Shown: positions 9,738 to 22,944 of the stretch, piece by piece
Layout of the letters: the number at the start of each line of letters is the position of its first letter
Position numbering within the stretch: the first letter of the stretch is position 1
From: Enterobacter quasihormaechei
GTDB taxonomy: Bacteria; Pseudomonadota; Gammaproteobacteria; Enterobacterales; Enterobacteriaceae
Length of the DNA: 64,000 nt
Direction: 5' to 3'
NCBI RefSeq assembly: GCF_004331385.1
Contig: NZ_SJON01000003.1
Location: 1-64,000, forward strand
Translations under genes and position numbers: made by a program
Notes under the pieces: generated by a model
What the model was told of the DNA's origin: nothing
The model's input: only the letters and a program-made list of their open reading frames with translations
Databases searched by the model: none

Positions 9738-9879
9738 CTCGCTCTCCTGCGAATTTCATTCTCTCCCTAGCTTACCTGCTAAAGCCCGGTGAGCAAAATA
9801 GCACGCTGAAAAGTGGGCTAAGTCGCTAAATTTATTTTGGAAAAGATGCGGGATAAGTTGAATGGGTAAGACGAAGAAA

Positions 9880-9893
9880 TTGATCTGGAGCAA
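9880..9893 (+). promoter_or_regulatory. Upstream FNR site of grcA
   Basis: TTGATCTGGAGCAA matches the FNR consensus TTGAT-N4-ATCAA in nine of ten defined positions. Its centre is exactly 53 bp upstream of the second site, the same spacing as the -93.5/-40.5 pair described for E. coli yfiD. Confidence 0.75.
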
Positions 9894-9932
9894 CAAATGA
9901 AGACCACACTCTTTGTGTGGTTAGTGGTTTTG

Positions 9933-9946
9933 TTGATTTAAATCAA
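9933..9946 (+). promoter_or_regulatory. Proximal FNR site of grcA
   Basis: TTGATTTAAATCAA is a perfect FNR box. A TTATAT -10 element at about 9968-9973 puts the predicted start near 9980 and the box centre near -40, the class II activation position. Induction in low oxygen is expected. Confidence 0.9.
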
Positions 9947-10052
9947 TAAATCACCGGGGTCTGAATGTTATATATACACACAAGAAACAATGGTTTTACC
10001 AATTGGCCGCGAAAGGCCAGCATCAGTTAATGTAGCCTAAGGGAGGCAACAC

Positions 10053-10436
10053 ATGATTACAGGTATCCAGATTACTAAAGCAGCAAACGACGATCTGCTG
10101 AACTCTTTCTGGCTGCTGGACAGCGAAAAAAACGAAGCGCGCTGTGTCGTAGCGAAAGCAGGTTTTGCGGAAGACGAAATCGTTCCGGTGAACAAGCTGG
10201 GCGAAATTGAATACCGTGAAATTCCAATGGAAGTGAAGCCAGAAGTCCGCGTGGAAGGCGGTCAGCACCTGAACGTTAACGTTCTGCGTCGCGAAACCCT
10301 GATGGACGCCGTTGAGCACCCGGAAAAATACCCGCAGCTGACCATCCGCGTGTCTGGCTATGCGGTACGCTTCAACTCTCTGACCCCGGAACAGCAGCGC
10401 GACGTTATTGCTCGTACCTTTACTGAAAGCCTGTAA
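10053..10436 (+). CDS. grcA: Autonomous glycyl radical cofactor GrcA (YfiD)
   Basis: A 127-residue spare part for pyruvate formate-lyase. It replaces the C-terminal radical domain after oxygen damage. The C-terminal half copies the PflB end, with the radical segment RVSGYAVRF placing Gly102 as the radical site. PflA-type activase would install the radical. A clear AAGGGAGG ribosome site precedes the ATG. Two FNR boxes lie upstream and a strong bidirectional terminator follows. The bases from 9738 to 10052 hold no other gene. Confidence 0.97.
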   Translation: MITGIQITKAANDDLLNSFWLLDSEKNEARCVVAKAGFAEDEIVPVNKLGEIEYREIPMEVKPEVRVEGGQHLNVNVLRRETLMDAVEHPEKYPQLTIRVSGYAVRFNSLTPEQQRDVIARTFTESL

Positions 10437-10457
10437 GGTTTCAGCCACGGGGGGGAA

Positions 10458-10489
10458 TAAAAAAGCCGGGAATGTCCCGGCTTTTTTTT
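10458..10489. terminator. Bidirectional terminator grcA/srmB
   Basis: GCCGGGA and TCCCGGC form a seven-pair stem flanked by seven A on the left and eight T on the right, so it can end both convergent transcripts. Confidence 0.9.
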
Positions 10490-11816
10490 ACTCTTCAGTT
10501 TTTGTCTCTGGCGCAGCAGAGCTTGGCTTACGGCGCTTACCAATGTTTTTGGTGTCGCGATGTCGCTGCTTAACGCGCGGTTTCTCTTTTTCTTTCTCTT
10601 TTCTCTCGGCACGTTTCGCGAGCGCTTTCTTGGACGGTTTACCCGTCATTTTTTCACTCGGTGCACGTGTGGTCGGACGAAGTCCGTCGATAACGCGAGC
10701 TTTAAGCGGCTCATCAACGTAGCGGCCAATTTTCTGAAGCAGCAGATGGTCGTGCGCTTCTACCAGAGAGATAGCAATACCTTTACGGCCCGCACGGCCG
10801 GTACGGCCAATGCGGTGGAGATAAGTATCACCGCTGCGTGGCATATCAAAGTTGATCACGTGGCTCACGTCAGGGATGTCGATCCCGCGCGCGGCAACGT
10901 CGGTGGCAACCAGCACATTCACGCGGCCATCGGTCAGACGCTTAATCCCTTCGGTACGCTTAACCTGCGCCATTTCACCTTCGAGATAGCAGTTATTGAT
11001 GCCGGCGTTGCGCAGCATTTCTGCCAGCTCATGCACGCGCTCGCGTTTGCGAACGAAGACGATGGTACGGGTTGCATCTTCCTGCTTCAGCAGGTGTTTC
11101 AGCAACTCAACCTTATGCTCAAGGTTATCTGCGCGGTAGTACCACTGGTGGATCTTCTTACGCTCGCGCGTGGATGGCGTGGCGGACACTTCCACCGGAT
11201 CTTCCAGCAGACGTTCGGCGAAATCTTTGATGGCATCCCCTTCAAGGGTTGCCGAGAACAGCATGGTCTGGTTACGCCAGCGCGTTTCACCCGCAATGTG
11301 TTCGATATCCTGGGCAAAGCCCATGTCCAGCATGCGGTCAGCTTCATCGAGAATGAGCGTTTCCACCGCGCGGCAGTCGAAGTTCTCTTCTTTAATGTAT
11401 TGCAGCAGACGGCCTGTCGTCGCAACAACGATATCCTGGTTTTCGCTGAACACTTCCGCGTGGTTCATATACGCTACGCCGCCGGTGATGGTAGCGATAT
11501 CCAGATGGGTGTTCGCCGCCAGCTCACGCGCGTGTTCGGCAACCTGCATCGCCAGCTCACGGGTCGGGGTCAGGATCAAAATACGCGGCGGGCCTGATTT
11601 TTTACGCGGAAAATCGAGCAAATGCTGCAACACAGGCAGCAAGTAGGCTGCTGTCTTCCCCGTGCCGGTTGGCGCAGAACCGAGCACATCGCGGCCCTCA
11701 AGCGCAGGCGGAATGGCCGCGGCCTGAATGGCGGTCGGGCGTGTAAAGCCTTTGCTCTCAAGAGCATTGAGCAGGCTTTCATCGAGTTCAAGTTCGGAAA
11801 AAGTCGTTACAGTCAT
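10488..11816 (-). CDS. srmB: ATP-dependent RNA helicase SrmB
   Basis: DEAD-box helicase that assists early assembly of the large ribosomal subunit. The 442 residues show motif I APTGTGKT (48-55), motif II DEAD (157-160), the SAT motif in LFSATLEG, and motif [13 protein letters not shown]. The C-terminus is a Lys/Arg-rich tail of about 70 residues typical of SrmB. It shares the bidirectional terminator with grcA and is divergent from yfiC. Confidence 0.97.
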   Translation of the reverse strand: MTVTTFSELELDESLLNALESKGFTRPTAIQAAAIPPALEGRDVLGSAPTGTGKTAAYLLPVLQHLLDFPRKKSGPPRILILTPTRELAMQVAEHARELAANTHLDIATITGGVAYMNHAEVFSENQDIVVATTGRLLQYIKEENFDCRAVETLILDEADRMLDMGFAQDIEHIAGETRWRNQTMLFSATLEGDAIKDFAERLLEDPVEVSATPSTRERKKIHQWYYRADNLEHKVELLKHLLKQEDATRTIVFVRKRERVHELAEMLRNAGINNCYLEGEMAQVKRTEGIKRLTDGRVNVLVATDVAARGIDIPDVSHVINFDMPRSGDTYLHRIGRTGRAGRKGIAISLVEAHDHLLLQKIGRYVDEPLKARVIDGLRPTTRAPSEKMTGKPSKKALAKRAERKEKEKEKPRVKQRHRDTKNIGKRRKPSSAAPETKTEE

Positions 11817-11948
11817 GTTCTACCTCTGTGTGGGGCGCTGATTATAGACGTTACGGCTGTAATCTTCATCTGTTTGTATGGATATCGCTTTTCGGCCACT
11901 TCGCTTTCCCCTATGCTACTCCAGTTTCACACAGAAGGTTGCCCTGAC

Positions 11949-12686
11949 ATGTCTCAACTCAAAGCGCAGCTGCGCCGCGATGGTTTTACGTTTAAACAGT
12001 TTTTTGTGGCGCACGATCGTTGTGCGATGAAAGTCGGTACAGACGGTATTTTACTGGGTGCATGGGCGCCTGTCGCAGGTGTAAAACGCATTCTGGATAT
12101 CGGGACGGGCACCGGGCTACAGGCGCTGATGCTGGCGCAGCGAACGGAAGAACACGTCACGATCGATGCCGTTGAGCTTGATCCTCAGGCGGCGCAGCAG
12201 GCGCGTGAAAACGCTGCTGAATCCCCGTGGGCAGAACGCGTCAGGGTGGAATGCGCAGATGTCCTGACCTGGGCACCAGAGCAGACCGCGCGTTACGATT
12301 TGATCGTCAGCAACCCGCCGTATTTCGTGCCCGGCGTGGAGTGTGGAACGCCGGAACGCGAGCAGGCGCGATACACCCGTTCGCTCGATCACCCGTCACT
12401 CCTGACCAGTGCGGCGGAACTTATCTCGGAAGAGGGATTTTTCTGCGTGGTCCTGCCTGAAAGCACGGGCAACACCTTTATTGAGATCGCTCGTGAGATC
12501 GGCTGGAAGTTGCGTCTTCGTACCGATATCTCCGATACGGAAGGGCGCTTACCGCACCGCGTGCTGCTGGCGCTCTCGCCGAAAGAGGGGGAGTGCTTTA
12601 TCGACAGGATGGTCATTCGCGGGCCAGACCAGCGTTATTCCGAAGACTACACTGCCCTGACCCAGGCCTTTTACCTGTTTATGTGA
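11949..12686 (+). CDS. yfiC: tRNA1(Val) (adenine(37)-N6)-methyltransferase YfiC
   Basis: Methylates N6 of A37 in tRNA1(Val) using SAM. It has a Rossmann methyltransferase fold with the SAM loop [12 protein letters not shown] and the amino-methyltransferase motif NPPY. The ATG at 11949 ([19 protein letters not shown]) gives 245 residues, exactly the E. coli length. The open frame runs much further upstream into the srmB start region, but nothing there matches the family. The last 16 bases overlap the 3' end of nadB on the other strand. Confidence 0.93.
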   Translation: MSQLKAQLRRDGFTFKQFFVAHDRCAMKVGTDGILLGAWAPVAGVKRILDIGTGTGLQALMLAQRTEEHVTIDAVELDPQAAQQARENAAESPWAERVRVECADVLTWAPEQTARYDLIVSNPPYFVPGVECGTPEREQARYTRSLDHPSLLTSAAELISEEGFFCVVLPESTGNTFIEIAREIGWKLRLRTDISDTEGRLPHRVLLALSPKEGECFIDRMVIRGPDQRYSEDYTALTQAFYLFM

Positions 12687-14290
12687 ACCTGCGGCGTCAG
12701 CACCGACGGGCCGGATGTTTCCAGCGTGTCGGGATAGTCCAGCGTATAATGCAGACCACGACTCTCTTTGCGCATCATTGCGCAGCGCACAATCAGCTCG
12801 GCAACCTGCACCAGGTTGCGAAGCTCCAGCAGGTTATTGGAAACGCGGAAATTGGCGTAATAGTCATCAATTTCCTGCTGCAACATCATAATGCGGCGTA
12901 ACGCGCGCTCCAGACGCTTCGTTGTGCGTACAATCCCGACATAATCCCACATGAGCAGCCGCAGCTCGTGCCAGTTATGCTGGATTACCACCCGTTCGTC
13001 AGGGTTATCCACCCGGCTTTCATCCCACGCCGGCAGGCGCGTTGTCGCACGCGCGTAGGGCATGCGTTTGGCAATATCTTCCGCAGCAGACCATCCATAT
13101 ACCAGACACTCCAGCAGCGAGTTTGATGCCATGCGGTTGGCGCCATGCAGGCCGGTATAACTGACCTCGCCGATCGCATAGAGGCCATCCACGTCGGTAC
13201 GACCGTGATCGTCAACCATCACGCCGCCACAGGTATAGTGGGCGGCAGGCACAATTGGTACCGGATCGCGGGTTAAATCGATACCCAGACTCAGCAGCTT
13301 TTCGTAAATCATCGGGAAGTGCTGGCGAATAAATTCTGCCGACTTATGGCTAATGTCCAGATACATGCAGTCCACGCCAAGCCGCTTCATTTCGTGGTCG
13401 ATGGCGCGGGCCACGATATCCCGCGGCGCCAGTTCACCTCTGGGGTCGAAGTCCGGCATAAACCTGGAGCCGTCCGGGCGCTTAAGACAGGCGCCTTCAC
13501 CGCGCAGCGCTTCCGTCAGCAGAAAGTTTCGCGCCTGCGGATGGAACAGGGCGGTGGGATGGAACTGATTAAACTCCAGATTCGCCACGCGGCAGCCGGC
13601 GCGCCAGGCCATGGCGATACCGTCTCCGGACGCGATATCCGGGTTCGTCGTGTACTGGTAAACCTTGGAGGCTCCGCCGGTCGCCAGCACAACGGCTTTT
13701 GCCTGGCAGGTTTCCACCTTCTCTTTATTCCGGTTCCACACCCATGCGCCGACAACGCGGCGCGTGCCGGGCAGGCCAATCTTGTCGGAAATAATCAGGT
13801 CGACGGCGTTGCTGCGCTCCAGCACCTGAATATTGGGATGGCTGAGGGCTTTGCTGACCAGCGTAGTTTCAACCGCCTTTCCGGTCGCATCAGCAGCGTG
13901 CAGAATACGGCGGTGGCTGTGCCCGCCCTCACGGGTCAGGTGATAACTCTCTTCACCATTGGGCTGAACGTGTGTATCAAACAGCACACCCTGGTCGATA
14001 AGCCATTGCACACAGTGGCGGGCATTGCTGGCGACAAATTCTGCGGCATGCTCATCCACGATCCCGGCACCGGCAATCAGAGTATCTTCTACATGTGAGG
14101 CAATGCTGTCCGTTTCATCAAACACGGCGGCAATGCCGCCTTGTGCATAGAAGGTGGAACCTTCGCTCATCGGCCCTTTACTCAGCACGATGACGTTCTG
14201 ATGTTTTGCCAGGCGCAGCGCGAGGGAAAGGCCGGCAGCACCGCTACCGATGATCAGTACATCACAATGAAGTTCAGGCGTCGTGTTCAT
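12671..14290 (-). CDS. nadB: L-aspartate oxidase NadB
   Basis: Flavoprotein that oxidises L-aspartate to iminoaspartate, the first step of de novo NAD synthesis, acting with NadA. The 539 residues carry the FAD dinucleotide fold [16 protein letters not shown] at the N-terminus, the segment [10 protein letters not shown], and the active-site region [13 protein letters not shown]. The C-terminal helical domain follows the succinate dehydrogenase flavoprotein pattern. It converges on yfiC with a 16-base overlap. Divergent rpoE starts 425 bases away. Confidence 0.97.
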   Translation of the reverse strand: MNTTPELHCDVLIIGSGAAGLSLALRLAKHQNVIVLSKGPMSEGSTFYAQGGIAAVFDETDSIASHVEDTLIAGAGIVDEHAAEFVASNARHCVQWLIDQGVLFDTHVQPNGEESYHLTREGGHSHRRILHAADATGKAVETTLVSKALSHPNIQVLERSNAVDLIISDKIGLPGTRRVVGAWVWNRNKEKVETCQAKAVVLATGGASKVYQYTTNPDIASGDGIAMAWRAGCRVANLEFNQFHPTALFHPQARNFLLTEALRGEGACLKRPDGSRFMPDFDPRGELAPRDIVARAIDHEMKRLGVDCMYLDISHKSAEFIRQHFPMIYEKLLSLGIDLTRDPVPIVPAAHYTCGGVMVDDHGRTDVDGLYAIGEVSYTGLHGANRMASNSLLECLVYGWSAAEDIAKRMPYARATTRLPAWDESRVDNPDERVVIQHNWHELRLLMWDYVGIVRTTKRLERALRRIMMLQQEIDDYYANFRVSNNLLELRNLVQVAELIVRCAMMRKESRGLHYTLDYPDTLETSGPSVLTPQVHINR

Positions 14291-14715
14291 GATGTTTGTT
14301 TAATTTACTAAACATGGTATCGGGAGAATAGCATTCTGATGCGAGTTATCGCACGTTTTTTTTGATGCGTGTTGCAATGACTAAACGAAAGGCCAGAAGT
14401 TAAATCATCGCTAAATGACGGGAAATATTTTGCGAAGCAGATCGTTAGCTTCAGATTTTGTGGTGAAATAAAGCCTGTGTTGCGTTACTCTTCTGACGAT
14501 AAAGTTGATGATTCTTGTCAGAAAGCGGGTGCGTATCGTGAACAGACTTATAATGAGAGAAAATGAACGGTCTGCGGCGCGATGAACAAAAACAAAGGCG
14601 TTACGGAACTTATTGAAGAACAGACGCTCTAACTCGGTGCTTGCTCAAAGTGCATTGTTGGTAGAGTGGCGTTTCGATAACGCGTGGAATTTGGTTTGGG
14701 GAGACATTACCTCGG
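14291..14715. other. nadB-rpoE intergenic region
   Basis: This 425-base gap holds the rpoE promoters and leader. A sigma-E promoter lies at 14605-14632. Only very short frames are open. GTG at 14529 gives 18 codons ending in NRLIMRENERSAAR. ATG at 14582 gives 16 codons (MNKNKGVTELIEEQTL). They could be pieces of an rseD-like leader, but each is closed by stops, so I do not call a gene. Confidence 0.5.
14605..14632 (+). promoter_or_regulatory. Sigma-E promoter of rpoE
   Basis: GGAACTT (-35) and TCTAA (-10) are separated by exactly 16 bases, the sigma-E promoter pattern. This is the expected autoregulated promoter about 80 bases upstream of the rpoE start. Confidence 0.85.
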
Positions 14716-15291
14716 ATGAGCGAGCAGTTAACGGACCAGGTCCTGGTTGAACGGGTCCAGAAGGGAGATCAGAAAGCTTTTAACCTACTGGTGGTGCGCT
14801 ACCAGCATAAGGTAGCGAGTCTGGTTTCCCGCTATGTACCGTCAGGCGATGTGCCTGATGTCGTACAAGAGTCTTTTATTAAGGCCTATCGCGCGCTGGA
14901 TTCCTTCCGGGGGGATAGTGCTTTTTATACCTGGCTGTATCGCATTGCAGTCAATACGGCTAAAAATTATTTGGTTGCTCAGGGGCGTCGTCCGCCTTCA
15001 AGTGATGTCGATGCTATCGACGCGGAAAACTTCGAAAGTGGCGGCGCGCTGAAAGAAATTTCGAACCCTGAGAACTTAATGTTGTCAGAAGAACTGAGAC
15101 AAATCGTTTTTCGCACGATCGAGTCGCTCCCGGAAGATTTACGCATGGCAATTACGTTACGGGAGCTGGATGGCCTAAGCTATGAAGAGATAGCCGCCAT
15201 CATGGATTGTCCGGTCGGCACGGTTCGTTCACGAATTTTCCGTGCGCGAGAAGCCATTGATAATAAAGTTCAACCGCTTATCAGGCGTTGA
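14716..15291 (+). CDS. rpoE: RNA polymerase sigma-E factor RpoE
   Basis: ECF sigma factor that directs the envelope-stress regulon. All 191 residues align with E. coli RpoE. Region 2 (RYQHKVASLVSRYV to FYTWLYRIAVNTAKNYL) contacts the -10 element. Region 4 (LPEDLRMAITLRELDGLSYEEIA with the HTH IMDCPVGTVRSRIFRARE) contacts the -35. It is held inactive by RseA at the inner membrane. It is first in rpoE-rseA-rseB-rseC, with a 31-base gap to rseA and tight overlaps after that. Confidence 0.98.
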   Translation: MSEQLTDQVLVERVQKGDQKAFNLLVVRYQHKVASLVSRYVPSGDVPDVVQESFIKAYRALDSFRGDSAFYTWLYRIAVNTAKNYLVAQGRRPPSSDVDAIDAENFESGGALKEISNPENLMLSEELRQIVFRTIESLPEDLRMAITLRELDGLSYEEIAAIMDCPVGTVRSRIFRAREAIDNKVQPLIRR

Positions 15292-15322
15292 CGATAGCGG
15301 GATACTGGAAAAGGTATTAGGC

Positions 15323-15973
15323 ATGCAGAAAGAAAAACTTTCCGCTTTAATGGATGGTGAAACGCTGGATAGTGAGCTGCTTGATGAGCTGTCTCATTCT
15401 CCCGAAATGCAACAGACCTGGGAGAACTATCACCTCATCCGCGACACGATGCGCGGTGATACCAGCGAGGTTCTCCATTTCGATATCTCAGCTCGCGTTA
15501 TGGCGGCCATTGAGAACGAACCTGTTCATCAGACCACGCCGCTGATTCCTGAAGCGCAGCCTGCACCTCACCAGTGGCAGAAAATGCCGTTCTGGCACAA
15601 GGTGCGTCCGTGGGCGAGCCAGCTCACCCAGATGGGTGTCGCTGCGTGCGTATCGCTTGCAGTTATCGTTGGGGTCCAGCACTATAATACTCAGTCTGAA
15701 GCCAGCCAGCAGCCTGAAGCGCCAGTGTTCAATACGCTGCCGATGATGGGTAAAGCCAGCCCGGTGAGCCTGGGCGTACCGGCAGATGCCTCCGCAAGCG
15801 GCGGACAGCAACAGCAGGTACAGGAGCAGCGTCGTCGCATTAATGCGATGTTGCAGGATTACGAGTTGCAGCGTCGTCTGCACTCCGAGCAGCTTCAGTT
15901 TGAGCAGGCCCAAACCCAGCAGGCTGCTGTGCAGGTGCCAGGAAACCAAACTTTAGGAACGCAATCGCAGTAA
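15323..15973 (+). CDS. rseA: Anti-sigma-E factor RseA
   Basis: Single-pass inner-membrane protein. Its cytoplasmic N-terminal domain binds sigma-E and its periplasmic part binds RseB. Stress triggers DegS, RseP and ClpXP cleavage. The N-terminal domain (MQKEKLSALMDGETLDSELL) and a hydrophobic span near residues 100-120 (MGVAACVSLAVIVGV) are visible. The periplasmic tail is Gln-rich. The ATG at 15323 gives 216 residues as in E. coli; the longer frame overlaps rpoE and has no match. The stop TAA shares its last A with the rseB start. Confidence 0.96.
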   Translation: MQKEKLSALMDGETLDSELLDELSHSPEMQQTWENYHLIRDTMRGDTSEVLHFDISARVMAAIENEPVHQTTPLIPEAQPAPHQWQKMPFWHKVRPWASQLTQMGVAACVSLAVIVGVQHYNTQSEASQQPEAPVFNTLPMMGKASPVSLGVPADASASGGQQQQVQEQRRRINAMLQDYELQRRLHSEQLQFEQAQTQQAAVQVPGNQTLGTQSQ

Positions 15974-16926
15974 TGAAGCAACTTTGGTTCGCCATGTCTT
16001 TGATGACGGGTAGCCTGTTCTTCTCTGCTAACGCCTCGGCTGATGTTTCATCCGGGGCGTTGTTGCAGCAAATGAATCTGGCCAGCCAGTCACTCAATTA
16101 TGAGTTGGCATTTATCAGCATCAATAAGCAGGGTGTCGAATCGTTACGCTATCGCCACGCCCGCCTTGATAATCAGCCGCTCGCCCAGCTTTTACAGATG
16201 GATGGCCCGCGTCGGGAAGTGGTCCAGCGTGGGAACGAAATCAGCTATTTCGAGCCTGGCCTTGAGCCGTTTACGCTTAATGGCGACTACATCGTTGATT
16301 CTCTGCCGTCGCTCATTTATACCGATTTTAAACGTCTCGCTCCCTACTATGATTTTATCTCTGTGGGGCGAACACGTATTGCCGACAGACTGTGCGAAGT
16401 GATCCGCGTTGTCGCGCGGGATGGCACACGTTACAGCTATATCGTCTGGATTGACGCAGAGACGAAGCTGCCGATGCGCGTTGATCTGCTCGATCGCGAC
16501 GGTGAAACGCTTGAACAATTCCGCGTGATCTCCTTCGACGTGAACAGCCAGGTTGGCAACAGCATGCAAAATCTGGCCAAAGCCAGTCTGCCGCCTTTGC
16601 TTTCCGTTCCTGCCGGCGATTCTGTTAATTTCAACTGGGTACCTTCCTGGATCCCGCAAGGGTTCAGCGAAGTTTCCAGCAGCCGTCGCCAGCTGCCTAC
16701 CATCGAAACGCCGGTTGAGTCACGACTCTACTCCGATGGTCTGTTTAGCTTCTCTGTGAACATCAATCGCGCAACGGCGAACAGTTCCGAACAGATGCTC
16801 CGAACCGGCCGCCGGACGGTTAGTACCACGGTGCGCGATAACGCAGAAATCACCATTGTCGGTGAATTACCGCCGCCAACGGCAAAACGCATTTCAGACA
16901 GCATCAAATTCAGGGCGGCACAATGA
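15973..16926 (+). CDS. rseB: Sigma-E regulatory protein RseB
   Basis: Periplasmic protein that binds RseA and shields it from DegS. It senses mislocalised lipopolysaccharide and lipoprotein. A Sec signal peptide ends near residue 23 (SANASA). The mature protein has the two MucB/RseB domains, 317 residues in all. It starts on the last base of the rseA stop codon and overlaps rseC by four bases (ATGA), so translation of the operon is coupled. Confidence 0.96.
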   Translation: MKQLWFAMSLMTGSLFFSANASADVSSGALLQQMNLASQSLNYELAFISINKQGVESLRYRHARLDNQPLAQLLQMDGPRREVVQRGNEISYFEPGLEPFTLNGDYIVDSLPSLIYTDFKRLAPYYDFISVGRTRIADRLCEVIRVVARDGTRYSYIVWIDAETKLPMRVDLLDRDGETLEQFRVISFDVNSQVGNSMQNLAKASLPPLLSVPAGDSVNFNWVPSWIPQGFSEVSSSRRQLPTIETPVESRLYSDGLFSFSVNINRATANSSEQMLRTGRRTVSTTVRDNAEITIVGELPPPTAKRISDSIKFRAAQ

Positions 16927-17399
16927 TTAAAGAGTGGGCCACGGTCGTTTCCTGGCAGGATGGCGTAGCGCTCGTCAGCTGTGATGTTAAAGCATCATGC
17001 AGCAGCTGCGCCTCCCGAGCCGGCTGCGGCAGCCGCGTGTTGAATAAGCTGGGGCCGCAGACGTCGCATACTATTGCGGTGCCAAGTGACCAGCCGCTGG
17101 TGGCAGGGCAGAAAGTGGAGCTGGGCATCGCTGAAGGTAGCCTGCTCACCTCGGCCATGCTGGTTTACCTTTCTCCGCTGGCAGGTTTGTTCGTGATGGG
17201 CGGGGTTTTCCAGATGCTGTTTGGCACGGATTTGGCTGCCATGTGCGGAGCCGCTTTAGGCGGCGTGGGCGGATTCTGGCTTGCTAAAGGCCTCTCCCCG
17301 AGACTTACCGCCCGGGAAGCCTGGCAGCCCGTTATCCTCAGCGTTGCGCTGGCACCCGACCAACTTCGTGTTGAGACGCTCTCTTCTGAGGCCCGGTGA
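16923..17399 (+). CDS. rseC: SoxR-reducing system protein RseC
   Basis: Inner-membrane protein linked to reduction of SoxR. The 158 residues have an N-terminal cysteine cluster (CDVKASCSSCASRAGCGSR, about residues 20-38) that may bind an iron-sulfur cluster. Two hydrophobic segments follow near residues 78-98 and 100-122. It is the last gene of the rpoE operon, and a terminator hairpin overlaps its stop codon. Confidence 0.94.
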   Translation: MIKEWATVVSWQDGVALVSCDVKASCSSCASRAGCGSRVLNKLGPQTSHTIAVPSDQPLVAGQKVELGIAEGSLLTSAMLVYLSPLAGLFVMGGVFQMLFGTDLAAMCGAALGGVGGFWLAKGLSPRLTAREAWQPVILSVALAPDQLRVETLSSEAR

Positions 17400-17419
17400 T
17401 CTGCCGGGCTTTATTATTA
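17391..17419 (+). terminator. Terminator of the rpoE-rseABC operon
   Basis: GCCCGG and CCGGGC form a stem that includes the rseC stop codon, followed by a T-rich tract (TTTATTATTATT). Confidence 0.6.
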
Positions 17420-17584
17420 TTTACACCGCAATAAAGAAAACGTCGTCTCTTCGCGCTATACCTGGCTCTAAGTGCATTTCCAGCAGACGAGGATGTAGTG
17501 TAGAATGCTGCGTTTTCGCACTGAAAAACGTCAGGCTAAGAACAGCGGCCTCCAGGAATTCGTAAGGCATAATTATTTAACTAT

Positions 17585-19390
<1,806 letters not shown>

Positions 19391-19405
19391 CCTTAAGGAG
19401 TTGGC

Positions 19406-20380
19406 ATGGCGAACATGTTTGCCCTGATCCTGGTCATCGCTACCCTGGTGACAGGCCTGCTGTGGTGCCTGGATAAGTTTATCTTCGCCCCAAAACGCCG
19501 TGAACGTCAGGCTGCCGCGCAGGCAGCCACTGACGATGCGCTGGACGCGAAAACCCTGAAGAAAGTTGGCCCTAAACCGGGCTGGCTGGAAACGGGGGCA
19601 TCGGTATTCCCGGTGCTGGCGATTGTGCTGGTGGTACGTTCATTTATCTATGAACCGTTCCAGATCCCGTCAGGATCGATGATGCCAACGCTGCTGATTG
19701 GTGATTTTATTCTGGTTGAGAAGTTTGCCTATGGCATTAAAGATCCGATCTACCAGAAAACGCTGATCGAAACGGGTCATCCGAAACGTGGCGATATCGT
19801 GGTGTTTAAATATCCCGACGATCCGCGCCTGGACTATATTAAGCGCGCGGTAGGTTTACCGGGCGATAAAGTGACCTACGATCCGGTGGCGAAAGAGGTC
19901 ACCGTTCAGCCTGGCTGTCGCTCTGGTACTGCATGCGAAAATGCGCTGCCAATCACTTACTCCAACGTCGAGCCAAGTGATTTTGTGCAGACCTTCGCCC
20001 GTCGTAACGGCGGTGAAGCGACCAGCGGTTTCTTCCAGGTGCCAAAAGGTGAAACCAAAGAGAACGGCATTCGTCTGGTTGAGCGCAAAGAGACGCTGGG
20101 CGATGTCACTCACCGCATTCTGACCGTACCAATCGCGCAGGACCAGCTGGCAATGTACTACCAGCAGCCGGGCCAGCAGCTGGCGACCTGGATTGTGCCG
20201 CCGGGACACTACTTCATGATGGGTGATAACCGCGATAACTCCGCGGACAGCCGTTACTGGGGCTTCGTGCCGGAAGCGAATCTGGTCGGTAAAGCAACCG
20301 CTATCTGGATGAGCTTCGAGAAGCAGGAAGGCGAGTGGCCGACCGGCGTTCGCCTGAATCGTATTGGCGGAATCCATTAA
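19406..20380 (+). CDS. lepB: Signal peptidase I (LepB)
   Basis: Inner-membrane serine protease with a Ser-Lys dyad that removes Sec and Tat signal peptides. Two N-terminal membrane segments (near 4-22 and 62-78) precede the periplasmic catalytic domain. The nucleophile Ser91 lies in PSGSMMPTL and the general base Lys146 in DYIKRAVGLPGD. GDNRDNSADSRYWG is the conserved box E. The 324 residues equal the E. coli length. It is co-transcribed with lepA. Confidence 0.98.
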   Translation: MANMFALILVIATLVTGLLWCLDKFIFAPKRRERQAAAQAATDDALDAKTLKKVGPKPGWLETGASVFPVLAIVLVVRSFIYEPFQIPSGSMMPTLLIGDFILVEKFAYGIKDPIYQKTLIETGHPKRGDIVVFKYPDDPRLDYIKRAVGLPGDKVTYDPVAKEVTVQPGCRSGTACENALPITYSNVEPSDFVQTFARRNGGEATSGFFQVPKGETKENGIRLVERKETLGDVTHRILTVPIAQDQLAMYYQQPGQQLATWIVPPGHYFMMGDNRDNSADSRYWGFVPEANLVGKATAIWMSFEKQEGEWPTGVRLNRIGGIH

Positions 20381-20398
20381 TTTTCGTGAAAAATAACG

Positions 20399-20424
20399 CG
20401 TAGCGGCTTTTATTAGCCGCTACG
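20399..20424 (+). terminator. Hairpin between lepB and rnc
   Basis: CGTAGCGGCT and AGCCGCTACG form a perfect ten-pair stem with a six-base loop just after lepB. There is no T run behind it, so it may be a weak terminator or a 3'-end stabiliser. Confidence 0.5.
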
Positions 20425-20483
20425 TGAATTATTTCAGCGATAAATCTCTTTGAACTAACGACATCCCCTGTCGTTGTGTATAG

Positions 20484-22186
<1,703 letters not shown>

Positions 22187-22203
22187 ACAAAGACGGCGAG
22201 CAT

Positions 22204-22911
22204 ATGGATGGATGGCAGCGCGCCTTTGTCCTGCACAGTCGTCCCTGGAGCGAAACCAGCCTGATGCTGGACGTCTTCACGGAAGAGTCCGGTCGCGTGC
22301 GCCTTGTTGCCAAAGGCGCACGTTCCAAACGTTCTAATCTCAAAGGTGCCTTACAGCCTTTTACCCCGCTGCTGGTCCGCTTTGGCGGGCGAGGGGAAGT
22401 CAAAACCCTGCGCAGTGCTGAAGCCGTCTCCCTCGCGCTTCCTCTTTCTGGCATCACGCTCTACAGCGGTTTGTACGTCAACGAACTTATCTCACGGGTG
22501 CTTGAACATGAGACCCGCTTCTCTGAACTTTTCTTTGATTACCTGCACTGTATTCAGTCGCTCGCTGGCGCAACCGGCACCCCTGAGCCTACGCTGCGTC
22601 GTTTCGAGCTGGCGCTGCTCGGTCACCTTGGATACGGCGTCGATTTTCTGCACTGTGCGGGGAGTGGGGACGAGGTAGAAGATACCATGACCTATCGCTA
22701 TCGTGAGGAAAAGGGCTTTATTGCCAGCGTCGTCGTTGATAACAGCACCTTTACCGGACGCCAGCTCAGAGCACTGTATGAACGCGAGTTCCCGGACGCC
22801 GACACCCTGCGCGCCGCAAAACGCTTTACCCGAATTGCGCTCAAGCCGTATCTTGGTGGCAAGCCCTTAAAGAGCCGCGAATTATTCAGGCAGTTTATGC
22901 CGAAACGTTAG
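22204..22911 (+). CDS. recO: DNA repair protein RecO
   Basis: Mediator of the RecFOR pathway that helps load RecA on SSB-coated gaps. It has an N-terminal OB fold ([22 protein letters not shown]) and a helical C-terminal domain. The 235 residues end at FMPKR. From memory E. coli RecO runs about seven residues further, so the tail is slightly shorter here. It sits between era and pdxJ as in E. coli. Confidence 0.95.
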   Translation: MDGWQRAFVLHSRPWSETSLMLDVFTEESGRVRLVAKGARSKRSNLKGALQPFTPLLVRFGGRGEVKTLRSAEAVSLALPLSGITLYSGLYVNELISRVLEHETRFSELFFDYLHCIQSLAGATGTPEPTLRRFELALLGHLGYGVDFLHCAGSGDEVEDTMTYRYREEKGFIASVVVDNSTFTGRQLRALYEREFPDADTLRAAKRFTRIALKPYLGGKPLKSRELFRQFMPKR

Positions 22912-22944
22912 ACCACAGCATCAGAAAGAAAACCGAGGATTGTC

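Noticed and set aside
10560..11597. 345-residue open frame antisense to srmB
   Set aside because: Lies within srmB codons and has no domain features.
13319..14098. 259-residue open frame antisense to nadB
   Set aside because: Shadow of nadB; low-complexity composition and no family match.
14582..14632. 16-codon ATG frame in the rpoE leader
   Set aside because: Too short to call, and it overlaps the sigma-E promoter, so the main transcript would start after it.
15242..15322. Longer rseA start inside rpoE
   Set aside because: It overlaps the rpoE 3' end and adds 27 residues without a family match; the ATG at 15323 gives the exact family length.
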